From positions 248,001 through 312,000 of the forward strand of contig JAAVVV010000001.1 in assembly GCA_023910605.1 (NCBI GenBank): a DNA stretch of 64,000 bases. Direction: 5' to 3'. A program made the position numbers and the translations under genes. Every line of letters begins with the position of its first letter. Positions within the stretch are counted from its first letter, which is position 1. Source of the stretch: Bosea sp. (in: a-proteobacteria) (lineage in GTDB: Bacteria; Pseudomonadota; Alphaproteobacteria; Rhizobiales; Beijerinckiaceae). Below, piece after piece: positions 44,569 through 53,367 of this stretch. The notes under the pieces are model-generated. The model ran no database searches. It saw only the letters and a program-made list of their open reading frames with translations, and was not told the DNA's origin.

Positions 44569-46173
44569 CTACGGCATAAGGTTCCACGGCAACAGGTCGG
44601 CGATTTTGTTGATGGGGTGATCGGCGATCCTGGTGATGACTGCTCGCAGATATCCCGCTGGGTCTCGCCCGTTGAGCTTTGCGGTTTCGGTGAGCGTGTA
44701 GATGGCGGCGGCGCGCTCGCCGCCTGCGTCGGACCCTGCGAACAACCAGTTCTTGGCGCCGAGCTTGAGAGGCCTGATGGCGCGTTCTGCGGCGTTGTTG
44801 GAGATATCGAGGGTGCCGTCGTCGAGATAGCGGGTGAGTGCTGCCCAGCGCGATCGGGCATAGCGAATGGCCTTGGCCAGGTCGCTCTTGCCGGAGATCT
44901 GGGCGAGGGAATGGTCGAGGAAGCTGGCGAGTTCGGTCATGACGGGCAGCGCCAGATCCTGACGAGCCTTGCGCCGATCCTCGGGCTGCTGGCCGTGAAT
45001 GAGGCGCTCAACCTCGAACAGCTTGCCAATGCGGGTCATCGCCTCCAGTGCCAGGGGCGAGCCTGTCCCGGCGTGAACGTCGTGGAAGTTGCGCCTGACG
45101 TGCGCCCAGCAGGCAACCTCGGTTGCGGCGGCTGAACGCGTGGCACTCGTCGCATAGAGTTCGTTGAATCCGGCATAGGCATCCGCCTGCAGGAATCCTG
45201 CAAAGGCCTTGAGGTGCTCGCGCGGTCGCTCTCCCTTGCGGTCGGGCGTGTAGCGATACAGCGCGGCGGGCGGGTCTTGACCGCCACGGGGTCGCTCATC
45301 GCGCAGATACACCCAGAGCCGCCCTGTCTTCGTGCGCCCGAGGCCCGGCGCCAGCACTGGCACGGGCGTGTCGTCGGCATGCAGCCGCTCAGCCCGCATC
45401 ACATGGGCACCGACCGCCTCGACCAGTGGCGCGACAAGCTCTGCGGCCTTGGCAACCCAGCCGGCCATCACCGAGCGCTCGATCTCGACGCCCTCGCGGG
45501 CAAAGATCTCTGCCTGGCGATAAAGCGGGAGATGATCACAGTATTTGCCAACCAGAACCTGGGCGATCAGGCCCGGTCCGGCCATGCCGCGCTCGATCGG
45601 CATGCTCGGCATCGGAGCTTGCGCCATGCTCTCGCAGGTGCGGCACGAGAAGGCGGGACGCACATGGCGGATAACCTCGAAGCGGCCCGGCACATACTCC
45701 AGGACTTCACGGACATCCTCATCCACCTTGCGCCACTTGCCTGCCGTTCCGCAGGATGGACAAGCACAGGCAGGGTCGTTCACGATGGCAGGCGTGTGTA
45801 CGATCTCGATGCGCGGCAGATGCTCAGGCAAAGGGCGGCGCGTGGCCTTCGGCTTGGCTGTTGCTGCATCAGCGGCAGGAGCTATCTCGTCGATGGCTGC
45901 ATTGTTCGCCGCCTCGACCATCTCCAGTTCCTCGAGCCGCAGTTCCAGTTGCTCGATCTCATGGGAGAGCTTCTCCGAGGAGCGGCCAAATTGCATGCGC
46001 CTGAGCCGCGCGATCTGGATCTTGAGCTTCTCGATCTCCAGGCTCTTGACAAGAAGACCGGCCTTGGCGGCGGCAGCTTCGGCCTGCGCCGTCTTCAGCG
46101 CTGCAGCCTGCGCAGCGACGAGCGCGCGAAGCCGCGCCACCTCGTCACTATCTTGTCCCGCTGCTTCGATCAT
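44569..46173 (-). CDS. tnpC: IS66-family transposase TnpC (element B)
   Basis: A 534-residue IS66 transposase. The N-terminal coiled coil (LRALVAAQAAALKTAQAEAA) is followed by ARLRRMQFGRSSEKLSHEIE, a zinc-finger-like segment (DPACACPSCGTAGKW, FSCRTCESMAQAPMP), the catalytic ERLHADDTPVPVLAPGLGRT, LQADAYAGFNELY, CWAHVRRNFHDVH and the C-terminal DISNNAAERAIRPLKLGAKN with WLFAGSDAGGERAAA. It looks fully active. It is separated by 74 bases from tnpB on the same strand. Confidence 0.96.
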   Translation of the reverse strand: MIEAAGQDSDEVARLRALVAAQAAALKTAQAEAAAAKAGLLVKSLEIEKLKIQIARLRRMQFGRSSEKLSHEIEQLELRLEELEMVEAANNAAIDEIAPAADAATAKPKATRRPLPEHLPRIEIVHTPAIVNDPACACPSCGTAGKWRKVDEDVREVLEYVPGRFEVIRHVRPAFSCRTCESMAQAPMPSMPIERGMAGPGLIAQVLVGKYCDHLPLYRQAEIFAREGVEIERSVMAGWVAKAAELVAPLVEAVGAHVMRAERLHADDTPVPVLAPGLGRTKTGRLWVYLRDERPRGGQDPPAALYRYTPDRKGERPREHLKAFAGFLQADAYAGFNELYATSATRSAAATEVACWAHVRRNFHDVHAGTGSPLALEAMTRIGKLFEVERLIHGQQPEDRRKARQDLALPVMTELASFLDHSLAQISGKSDLAKAIRYARSRWAALTRYLDDGTLDISNNAAERAIRPLKLGAKNWLFAGSDAGGERAAAIYTLTETAKLNGRDPAGYLRAVITRIADHPINKIADLLPWNLMP

Positions 46174-46247
46174 GAGGTGAAGATACCAGGGCAGATGGGG
46201 TCAAGCTATTGAATCAATGTCGATCTTGACCTTTTGCGCGAAGCACT

Positions 46248-46610
46248 TCACCCCGCACGTCGTGGCTGATCCGTGCGTAACGGCGAGCGCCAGTCGATGC
46301 CTTCGAGCAGCATCGACAGCTGTGCGGGCGTCAGTACAACCTCGCCATCCTGCGTCACTGCCCAGACGAAGCGGCCACGCTCCAGCCGCTTGGCGAACAG
46401 GCAAAGCCCCGTGCCGTCCCACATCAGAATCTTCACCAGATCAGCGCGCTTGCCCCGGAAAATGAACAGGTGGCCGCGGAACGGATCCTTCTTCAAAAGA
46501 TCCTGCACCACCATCGACAGCCCGTCGAAGCCCTTCCTCATATCCACAGGTGCCAGCGCCATGTAGATGCGCGCGCCCGCCAAAGGCGAGGTCAGGGTTT
46601 GTGGCGTCAT
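46248..46610 (-). CDS. tnpB: IS66 accessory protein TnpB (element B)
   Basis: A 120-residue IS66 OrfB protein: GARIYMALAPVDMRKGFDGL, SMVVQDLLKKDPFRGHLFIF and RGKRADLVKILMWDGTGLCL are the conserved core. It starts four bases inside the tnpA stop. Accessory role in transposition. Intact. Confidence 0.96.
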   Translation of the reverse strand: MTPQTLTSPLAGARIYMALAPVDMRKGFDGLSMVVQDLLKKDPFRGHLFIFRGKRADLVKILMWDGTGLCLFAKRLERGRFVWAVTQDGEVVLTPAQLSMLLEGIDWRSPLRTDQPRRAG

Positions 46611-47020
46611 CGGTCGAGCGCTGCGACAAGAGCCGAAAGCCGCTCAGGCGCGATACCCTCATCCGCCTTCAGCACCCGGCCGTTGCTCAAGCTGACCTCC
46701 ACCGTGCAGTCGGCACGCGGAGCCATCTTGCGCGGGGGCTTTGGTGAAGGCTTCTGTCCCGGCTGCGCTTCGGCTGCGATGACAACAGGCGCGAAGACCG
46801 GAGCCTCCAGCGAGGCCAGCGGCGTCACGCCCGGCATCAGCCCCGCCTTCGCCTGCTTGCGCCAGTAAAACAGCAGGCTCCGGCTCACCCCATGCCGATC
46901 CGCAACCGCCGCCACAGAAGCGCCCGGCTGCATCGTCGCCTCCAGAAGCCGCACCTTCTCCTCGACGCTCCAGCGACGACGGCGCTCAACCTGGCTGATA
47001 ATCTCCGTCCGGGTGTCCAT
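46607..47020 (-). CDS. tnpA: IS66 accessory protein TnpA (element B)
   Basis: A 137-residue OrfA; ATG 47020 (MDTRTEIISQVERRRRWSVE) chosen over a start 12 codons upstream that lies nearer the element end. The helix-turn-helix is EEKVRLLEATMQPGASVAAV with ADRHGVSRSLLFYWRKQAKA. A Pro/Lys-rich linker (QPGQKPSPKPPRKMAPRADC) precedes a C-terminal VEVSLSNGRVLKADEGI block. Intact and coupled to tnpB. Confidence 0.93.
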   Translation of the reverse strand: MDTRTEIISQVERRRRWSVEEKVRLLEATMQPGASVAAVADRHGVSRSLLFYWRKQAKAGLMPGVTPLASLEAPVFAPVVIAAEAQPGQKPSPKPPRKMAPRADCTVEVSLSNGRVLKADEGIAPERLSALVAALDR

Positions 47021-47806
47021 AGCCGTCCTTGCGCATAGGCTTAAGGACGACAACAACCGTCCAGACCATGCTCATACGATGCCGGACCCGCCCCCGCGCA
47101 AGGCAGCCATGGCAGAACGCTTACTGCGCACCGGCGCTGTCGGAGATGTCGGCGGTCGTCAGATTGACCATCAAGAGCCGTCCGTCGGTATCGACCGCGA
47201 TATGTCGCTTGCGGCCGCGTATCTTCTTGTTGGCGTCGTAACCCCTTGTTTTGGCTTGCGGAGCCTTGACCGACTGGCTGTCGATCACCGCCGCCGTGGG
47301 GCTTGCCTCGCGACCAACCCGCTCCCGGTCGAGCATCAGCTCGACATCGTGGATGGTCTGGAACAGGAAGCGCCGCGCCAGTTCGCGGAACCAGCCGTAA
47401 ACCGTTCGCCAATGGCCGAAATGATGAGGCAGCATCCGCCAGCCGCAGCCCGAGCGCACCAGATAGCGCACGGCGTTGATCACCTCGCGGAAGTCCGTCT
47501 CCCGAGGCCGTCCCGTCCGTCCGGGTTTGGGCATCAAGGGCGCGATCCGGGCCCACTCCTCGTCCGTCAGGTCGCAGGGATAGCGCTTCGTCTTCTTGGC
47601 GATCTTGGCCATCCGGCCCCGGTTCTCATGTGTCCACATCCGTAATGTGAATCACATTCGCCAGCCCACCGAAACACCAATCGCCGACTTTCCAAACAGT
47701 CTCTAAAGCACACGAAACGTATGAGGCGCAAAAATGGCTGTCAATTGCCGCTCTGACGTGCGTTTCACGACATCAATCGTCGATGGTTCGCAGGACGTTT
47801 CTAGCG

Positions 47807-50482
47807 CTATTCGGCTCTTGAGAGAACCGGCTCTTCGCGACGCTCGGCAGGTACATCAAGACTTCGGCTCTCAGACCGTGTCCACCCCACCTCGATCCCT
47901 GCAACCGGGAAGCCACGTTGCAGCAGCTTGTGAATGGTGCTGCGCGCCTTTCCTTCGCTGCGCTCGCCGAATTCAACATAGAAGGAAAGCTTGTAGACGG
48001 CTTGAGAGTCCTTGAACTCGGTGATCACGACGCTCGGTTTCGGTTCAAGCAGGAGATTGGGCACGCTGGGTTTCGCAATCTCGACGACCTTGAGCATCAG
48101 TGCCTCCACTTTCTCGAAAGGCACTGCCATATCGATGACGACGGAGATGGAGGCCTCTGTCCATCGGTTGGGTCTTGATCGGTTGCAGATAATGGCCTGC
48201 GCCAAGACGGAATTGGGAACCGTGATGTAGTCCGGCACAGATGTCCTGAGCGTTGTCGTGCGCCATGTCATTTCGGTGACCATGCCACGGACCGTGCCAT
48301 TGTTGATCTCGATCCAGTCGCCGATGTGGAAGGGACGTTCGATGCCGATCATGACACCGGAGAAGAAGTCGAGGATGATGCGCTGCACGGCGATGCCGAT
48401 AACGATGCCAACAACGCCCGAGGTCAGCCCAACCCCCTGGAGACTGAGGCCAAAAGCAAAAGCCGCAGCCCAGAGCAGAGCCAAGCCATAGATTGATACA
48501 GCCACGAATGAGCGCAGGATGGCAGGCGCCTGCATCATTTGATCGTTGGTGCCGCTTGGCTTTTCCCACACATAGGCGGCGAGAACGGCGTTGATCGTGA
48601 AAGCGAACATCACCGCGATGAATGTCAGCTTGGCCGGCCAAACGAAATGTTCCAAGCCGAAGCCCAGGGTGCTGACGGCTTGCGTCAGTTCGCCGGTGAA
48701 CATGGCGAGTAGCGCGCCACCAAGCCCGACAAGGACCCCGACCCAGATCCTGAGCTGCGGCCCGCGCATGTTGACAAACAGGAAGAGCAAACCGCCAGCC
48801 GCTGCAAAGGCCGACGGCAATGCCACAGCCCACAAGATCCAGCGGCTGGATGACTCCGCAAGCCAGCCATCGATTGGCCTCGCTGCTATGTCGATCCGAG
48901 CGCCGGGCACGCGAAGGGACGCCTGAACCGTGTCTGCACCTTGCGCGAACATCATATCGTCGCCGGCAAAAGCCGGTCGCGGCTCGCCATTGACGACCAG
49001 GCGAACGGCTGTCGTGAAGCGCTGGGGCTCGACACAGAGACCGAGCTTGCAGAGCACAACCTTTCGGTCGATCAGCACAGTGGCGAAGCCCCAGAAACGA
49101 TCCCGCGATGGACTGCCGTCGCCAAGATAGACCGGCTTCCGGTAGAGGAATGCCTCGGAGCCGTCCGGCAGCCGCTGAGGACCGGTCAGGATCGGCTTCC
49201 CCGTGTCGATCGAGCTTGCATTAAGGGCAGCTTCCGCCGGGCCGCGCGTCAGGTCGGTTCCGAACAGGGATTGGTCAATGCTGTCGGGCGGTTCGGCGTG
49301 CGATATCTTGCCGCCGCGTGCCAGGCGGATCGACAGCAGCTCCGGGCTTTCCTGACGCAGCCGCTGTGCAAATTCCCGAAACTCGGCATCCGTCAGATTC
49401 GGGCGTGCCGTCACGAACGCGGCAAGACCGTTGATCGCGCTGAACTGCTGGGTGACGTCACGCGTCGAGCGGCTGGCCAGAAGGGTGAGTTCGGCCTGAG
49501 CCGCATCCCGAGCGTTTTCAACCCGGCCAGAGTTTTGCCTTTTGTCGACCAATGCCGCGAGGCCCGCCCCAAGCAACAACACGACGACGGCTGCAACGAT
49601 GGCCAGCGACCGGCTTGGCCCGGTGCGTGACCTCTGTGCACCGAAAATGACAAATGCGCTGACCGAGGTCACCAAGGCCAGCGCCAGCGTGATCCCGCGA
49701 ATTAACCAGCGATCTGGTGCCGCTCTGATCCAGCCGGCGGTTGGCACAGCGGCGATTTCAAACCGGACGCCAGGAATGCGGATCGCCGCCGTCAGCGTGC
49801 GGCCCTGGGAGTTAAACAAGGCTTGGTCGCCATGTTGCCAGTCCAGTGGCTGCTGATCGACATAGGCCTTGAGCGCAACCCTGTATTTAGGGCGCGGCTC
49901 GCACTGGCCGAGCGGACACAGCAGGTTGTCATCAAGCTCGAAGCTCAGGCCCGTGAAGCCACGAAAGGCTCGCGCCGCGTCAATGGCTTCGAATGATGGT
50001 CGCGCATAGAAGAAGCCCGTCTTTCCGTTTACGAAAATGACCGGTCCAACCATCGCTGGCACATTGCGGGCGCGAGCGCGTTCGATGAGAGGATCCGTCG
50101 CGGCGATGCGCTGCTCGATCCGGCCGAATACGCTGGGAACAGTTGTGAAGGGTGCGATATGTGTGACGCGGCCTTCCTTCACGACAAAAATGCGGCGAAC
50201 GCCGGGATGTTCCCGCAGATGCGGTGACACGAAGGCGTTGAACGCCTCTTGAGGAATGTCTTTCCCGCCAAAAACCAAGGCGTCGACGCCCTGCAGAACC
50301 CCCACGTTCTGTGTCAGGTCGCGGCTGATGCGGCTGGTCATTGTCTCGAGTTCCGCAGCTCCCTCATCGGCTTGCTTCTCGACGGCGCGGCGAAGGTCCG
50401 TAGTCTCAACATAAAAGCCTATGCCAATGACAACAATTCCCGCGAAGATAGCGGCGAGTATCCCCTTCAACGCGGCATTCAT
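47807..50482 (-). CDS. Two-CHASE plus MscS channel fusion protein
   Basis: An 891-residue inner-membrane protein. TM1 (ILAAIFAGIVVIGIGFYV) leads into a periplasmic CHASE-like domain (about 55-230: FNAFVSPHLREHPGVRRIFV, FFYARPSFEAIDAARAFRGF). Two TM segments (about 265-312) are followed by a second CHASE domain (about 320-525: DAEFREFAQRLRQESPELLS, RLPDGSEAFLYRKPVYLGDG). Then come about five helices and an MscS core: SGVVGIVIGIAVQRIILDFF, IERPFHIGDWIEINNGTVRG, MVTEMTWRTTTLRT, PNSVLAQAIICN. The last 150 residues fit the MscS vestibule domain. Sensory CHASE pairs are normally on kinases or cyclases, so here they may gate a channel by ligand. Its first 57 codons and upstream region are duplicated beyond an IS5 element. 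Confidence 0.88.
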   Translation of the reverse strand: MNAALKGILAAIFAGIVVIGIGFYVETTDLRRAVEKQADEGAAELETMTSRISRDLTQNVGVLQGVDALVFGGKDIPQEAFNAFVSPHLREHPGVRRIFVVKEGRVTHIAPFTTVPSVFGRIEQRIAATDPLIERARARNVPAMVGPVIFVNGKTGFFYARPSFEAIDAARAFRGFTGLSFELDDNLLCPLGQCEPRPKYRVALKAYVDQQPLDWQHGDQALFNSQGRTLTAAIRIPGVRFEIAAVPTAGWIRAAPDRWLIRGITLALALVTSVSAFVIFGAQRSRTGPSRSLAIVAAVVVLLLGAGLAALVDKRQNSGRVENARDAAQAELTLLASRSTRDVTQQFSAINGLAAFVTARPNLTDAEFREFAQRLRQESPELLSIRLARGGKISHAEPPDSIDQSLFGTDLTRGPAEAALNASSIDTGKPILTGPQRLPDGSEAFLYRKPVYLGDGSPSRDRFWGFATVLIDRKVVLCKLGLCVEPQRFTTAVRLVVNGEPRPAFAGDDMMFAQGADTVQASLRVPGARIDIAARPIDGWLAESSSRWILWAVALPSAFAAAGGLLFLFVNMRGPQLRIWVGVLVGLGGALLAMFTGELTQAVSTLGFGLEHFVWPAKLTFIAVMFAFTINAVLAAYVWEKPSGTNDQMMQAPAILRSFVAVSIYGLALLWAAAFAFGLSLQGVGLTSGVVGIVIGIAVQRIILDFFSGVMIGIERPFHIGDWIEINNGTVRGMVTEMTWRTTTLRTSVPDYITVPNSVLAQAIICNRSRPNRWTEASISVVIDMAVPFEKVEALMLKVVEIAKPSVPNLLLEPKPSVVITEFKDSQAVYKLSFYVEFGERSEGKARSTIHKLLQRGFPVAGIEVGWTRSESRSLDVPAERREEPVLSRAE

Positions 50483-50721
50483 TTGAGATTGACTTCCCGG
50501 TGCATTTTTTTCGAAATGACATTGAAATTGGCGTGCTCGAGGCAGCCAAATTCATCTCCTCTGCCAGATTTGCAACCGTTGTCCCTTGTCCAATTTTGGA
50601 CCATTCTGCTCCAACGATCCGTTAGACACCCGCACCAGAGCCAAAAGCCCGCTTTGATCGAACCCAAAAGTCTCGACATACCGACCTTTCGTCAGATCAA
50701 TCAGCTAGCCTCAATGTCTGA
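50314..50721. repeat. 408-bp direct repeat, left copy (native mscS 5' region)
   Basis: Bases 50314-50721 recur at 51653-52060 with a constant offset of 1339 and only a very few differences (for example CAGCTAGCC versus CAGCCAGCC). It contains the first 57 codons of the CHASE-MscS gene and 239 bases upstream of it. An IS5-type element lies exactly between the two copies. Confidence 0.95.
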
Positions 50722-51652
50722 GAGCCCGATTTAAAAGTGGTTGAGCGATATCAGTAGGTTGTGATTCCCGTTTGGTGCTGAATCAAATGGGGTTTCCGAT
50801 GACCTGGACCGCTATCGCTCGCGCTGAGCATAACCGTGATCGTTTGCGTTTTCCAAGTGATTTGACCGACCGGGAATGGGCACTGATCGCGCCGATGGTT
50901 CCTCCCGCCAAGCGCGGCGGTCGGCCCAGAACCACGGACATGCGCGATGTGGTGGAAGCGATCCTGTTTATTGCTTCGAGCGGATGCCAATGGCGTATGC
51001 TGCCAGGCGATTTCCCTCCTGTCTCGACCGTGCGCGGCTATTTCTATCGTTGGCGGGACAGTGGCCTTCTGGAAACCATGAACCAGCTTCTGGTGATGGC
51101 CGCACGCGAGATTGAGGGCAAGCAAGCCCAGCCCACCGCCGGCATCATCGACAGCCAGAGCGTCAAAACCACCGAAAGTGGCGGGATTTCGGGGCATGAT
51201 GCAGGAAAGAAAATCAAAGGCCGCAAGCGCCATATCATCACCGACACGCTCGGCTTCCTGATCTTCGTGCTGGTCCACGGTGCCAACATTCAGGATCGTG
51301 ATGGTGCTCCTGACCTGCTCAAGGCGATCCGCTTCCGCTGTCCGTGGCTGCGTCATATCTTTGCTGATGGCGGCTATGCGGGGGACAAATTGAAGGATGC
51401 CATGTGCGGCCATGGCCGCTGGACAATCGAAATCGTCAAACGGTCCGATGCCGCAAAGGGCTTCGTCGTCCTGCCCCGCCGATGGGTGGTCGAGCGAACA
51501 TTCGCATGGCTCAATCGATGCCGCCGTCTTGCCAAGGATTGGGAGAAATCCATCGCAAGCTCCACAGCCTTCGCCCATATCGCCAGCATCCGCATGCTCA
51601 CCAGACGCATCGCAAGACACTCAATCTGCACGTGAACTTTTGAATCGGGCTC
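50722..51652 (+). mobile_element. IS5-family element D (931 bp) at a duplication junction
   Basis: Ends GAGCCCGATTTAAAAGT and, on the reverse strand, GAGCCCGATTCAAAAGT. The adjacent triplets are TGA on the left and TCA on the right, each of the TNA type but not equal, so it lacks a simple target duplication. It sits between two 408-bp direct repeats. It contains an intact transposase gene. Confidence 0.92.
50799..51635 (+). CDS. IS5-family transposase (element D)
   Basis: A 278-residue IS5-type transposase, ATG 50799 (MTWTAIARAEHNRDRLRFPS). LTDREWALIAPMVPPAKRGG is the N-terminal DUF4096 block; IIDSQSVKTTESGGISGHDA, KKIKGRKRHIITDTLGFLIF, HIFADGGYAGDKLK and RRWVVERTFAWLNRCRRLAK give the DDE core. 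It differs from element C transposase throughout, so it is a separate IS. Intact. Confidence 0.95.
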   Translation: MTWTAIARAEHNRDRLRFPSDLTDREWALIAPMVPPAKRGGRPRTTDMRDVVEAILFIASSGCQWRMLPGDFPPVSTVRGYFYRWRDSGLLETMNQLLVMAAREIEGKQAQPTAGIIDSQSVKTTESGGISGHDAGKKIKGRKRHIITDTLGFLIFVLVHGANIQDRDGAPDLLKAIRFRCPWLRHIFADGGYAGDKLKDAMCGHGRWTIEIVKRSDAAKGFVVLPRRWVVERTFAWLNRCRRLAKDWEKSIASSTAFAHIASIRMLTRRIARHSICT

Positions 51653-51821
51653 TCAGGTCGCGGCTGATGCGGCTGGTCATTGTCTCGAGTTCCGCAGCTC
51701 CCTCATCGGCTTGCTTCTCGACGGCGCGGCGAAGGTCCGTAGTCTCAACATAAAAGCCTATGCCAATGACAACAATTCCCGCGAAGATAGCGGCGAGTAT
51801 CCCCTTCAACGCGGCATTCAT
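51653..51821 (-). pseudogene. Duplicated 5' fragment of the CHASE-MscS gene
   Basis: Codons 1-57 of the channel gene (MNAALKGILAAIFAGIVVIG to ETMTSRISRDL) joined to IS5 element D. A short tail of nonsense follows into the IS. It could express at most a 66-residue membrane peptide. Confidence 0.9.
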
Positions 51822-52060
51822 TTGAGATTGACTTCCCGGTGCATTTTTTTCGAAATGACATTGAAATTGGCGTGCTCGAGGCAGCCAAATTCATCTCCTC
51901 TGCCAGATTTGCAACCGTTGTCCCTTGTCCAATTTTGGACCATTCTGCTCCAACGATCCGTTAGACACCCGCACCAGAGCCAAAAGCCCGCTTTGATCGA
52001 ACCCAAAAGTCTCGACATACCGACCTTTCGTCAGATCAATCAGCCAGCCTCAATGTCTGA
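51653..52060. repeat. 408-bp direct repeat, right copy
   Basis: Second copy of 50314-50721, to the right of IS5 element D. It begins TCAGGTCGCGGC and ends TCAATGTCTGA. It carries a truncated mscS start and its upstream region, the original promoter context towards 52.1 kb. Confidence 0.95.
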
Positions 52061-52348
52061 AGTACGAAAGTGTCTACCAAAAGCCGGATGTCAGCAACTG
52101 GCGCAATCACGAACTGCCACACGGCACCAGTAATGTCCGCTTTCCTCAAATGGCAAAGTGGGCTTGAGTGACTGATCTGAGGGCGCAAACCTGATAGTCG
52201 GTCACCCTCGGAGGAGGATGGCTGGTTTGTGGTGCGCTGGTTTAGAAAAACTATCCTGAGATCAGGAAGCTCGCTCGAAATGGTCGTACCGGCGTGCAAA
52301 GATTAGAACTAAAGCGAAGCAGGATCTTCGTAGGCATGGAGGCCGCCA

Positions 52349-53107
52349 ATGATTAGTTTCCGCTCGATCCGTCTGGTCTTTGCACTGTTCATCACAGCCT
52401 TTGCGTTCGGAAGCCTGTGGCCATCCCTGGGTTACGCCCAGAACTTGCGGGGTGTCGGTGTGGTGCTCATCCACGGGAAGGGCGGTGGGCAGGGCCCGCT
52501 TCAACCTCTTGCACAGGAGTTGCGGAAGCAGGGGGCGATTATCCTGATGCCCAGCATGTCCTGGAAGGCCGGTTACCGGCCCTATGAGCAAACCGTGCAG
52601 GAGGTTGCTGCTGCCGTTGTACGGATCCGCCAGATGGGGGCCCAGAAGGTCTTCCTGGCCGGTCATTCGATGGGAGCTAATATCTCGATCGGTTATGTCG
52701 CTGCGGGTGGCAGTGTCGATGGCATAATCGCGATGGCTCCGGGGCACAGGCCGGACTTCATTGCCACGATGACCGGCGACAGTCTTGATCGAGCGCGGGC
52801 TATGGTCGCCGCTGGTCGCGGCAATGAGCGTGCCCAGTTTCTCGACTGGGGCGGACGCGTTATGCCTGTGACGACGACGGCGGCTGCTTATGTGAGCTTC
52901 TTCGACCCAGATGGACCGGCAGGCCAGGCAGCGCGGGGACGCGGTACAGGGCGCTCCATTCTCTGGGTGATCGGTCGGGCGGACAGGCCTGCCATGCGCG
53001 ACCGCGCTCCCTATGCGAGCGGGACGAGAATCGAAGTGGACGGCAACCATCAACAGACGCCCGTGGCAGCTGTACCCCATGTGCTGGAATGGCTGGCATC
53101 GCGTTGA
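52349..53107 (+). CDS. Exported alpha/beta-hydrolase
   Basis: A 252-residue periplasmic or secreted enzyme. Signal peptide SIRLVFALFITAFAFGSLWP with cleavage at GYAQ. LRGVGVVLIHGKGGGQGPLQ is the oxyanion strand-loop, AQKVFLAGHSMGANISIGYV holds the nucleophile Ser in GHSMG, and a late His (EVDGNHQQTPVAAV) with Asp in VIGRADRPAM complete a likely triad. Substrate unknown. It lies upstream of the virB operon, same strand, 260 bases before virB1, but lacks the shared regulatory element. The 288 bases before it (52061-52348) show no gene. Confidence 0.85.
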   Translation: MISFRSIRLVFALFITAFAFGSLWPSLGYAQNLRGVGVVLIHGKGGGQGPLQPLAQELRKQGAIILMPSMSWKAGYRPYEQTVQEVAAAVVRIRQMGAQKVFLAGHSMGANISIGYVAAGGSVDGIIAMAPGHRPDFIATMTGDSLDRARAMVAAGRGNERAQFLDWGGRVMPVTTTAAAYVSFFDPDGPAGQAARGRGTGRSILWVIGRADRPAMRDRAPYASGTRIEVDGNHQQTPVAAVPHVLEWLASR

Positions 53108-53333
53108 TCCCGACAACCGCCTGCACCTTGGAAATCAGGCCATTGTGTTGAGCCGCCTCAAGCTTTTGAATACAGGGAAACGTCCGCTTTCAACGTTCGC
53201 CGAAGCCGCCGCTAAGGACCGTTTTGGGGGCGCAAACCAGACGTCGAAGCTCACCGCAAACAGCCTTGACGAATTGACGAACGCCAGCTGACTTGCTGGC
53301 TGCGCTCAATTTTCAGACTTGCCGTCTCCAAAA

Positions 53334-53349
53334 GTTCATTATACTGAAT
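53334..53349 (+). promoter_or_regulatory. GTTCA-N6-TGAA element overlapping the virB operon -10 box
   Basis: GTTCATTATACTGAAT: left arm exact, right arm four of five. It contains TATACT (53340-53345), and a CTTGCC-like -35 lies about 16 bases upstream. virB1 begins at 53368, so transcription would start about 15 bases before it. A repressor bound here would shut off the conjugation operon. Confidence 0.6.
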
Positions 53350-53367
53350 GGATGAACGGAGGAGATG

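Larger units (their letters stand above)
44551..47124 (-). mobile_element. IS66-family element B, complete, with 8-bp target duplication
   Basis: Begins GTAAGCG at 44551 and ends CGCTTAC at 47118-47124, flanked by TGCGCACC on both sides (44543-44550 and 47125-47132), the 8-bp duplication expected of IS66. It carries tnpA, tnpB and tnpC, all intact, 2574 bp. It is a different IS66 type from the one at 12.9 kb. Confidence 0.96.
44233..47639 (-). pseudogene. IS5-family transposase (copy 3), interrupted by IS66
   Basis: The first 172 residues are at 47125-47639 (to ADISDSAGAQ) and the last 100 or so at 44233-44550 (from AQAILDAIRKRWPWVKHLFA). The sequence is otherwise the same as copies 1 and 2; only the IS66 insertion disrupts it. 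The break separates the first catalytic Asp from the second Asp and Glu. Confidence 0.92.
44217..47703 (-). mobile_element. IS5-family element C, copy 3, split by IS66 element B
   Basis: Left end at 44217, right end at 47703, followed by TAA (47704-47706), so the outer target duplication with 44214-44216 is preserved. Inside, IS66 element B (44551-47124) interrupts it with an exact 8-bp duplication. Without the insert it would be 905 bp like the others. Confidence 0.92.

Noticed and set aside
50479-50679. A 66-codon reverse frame just before the CHASE-MscS gene, repeated at 51818-52018
   Set aside because: It is repeated only because the 408-bp segment is duplicated. The Trp/Cys-rich composition and lack of a ribosome site do not support a real gene.
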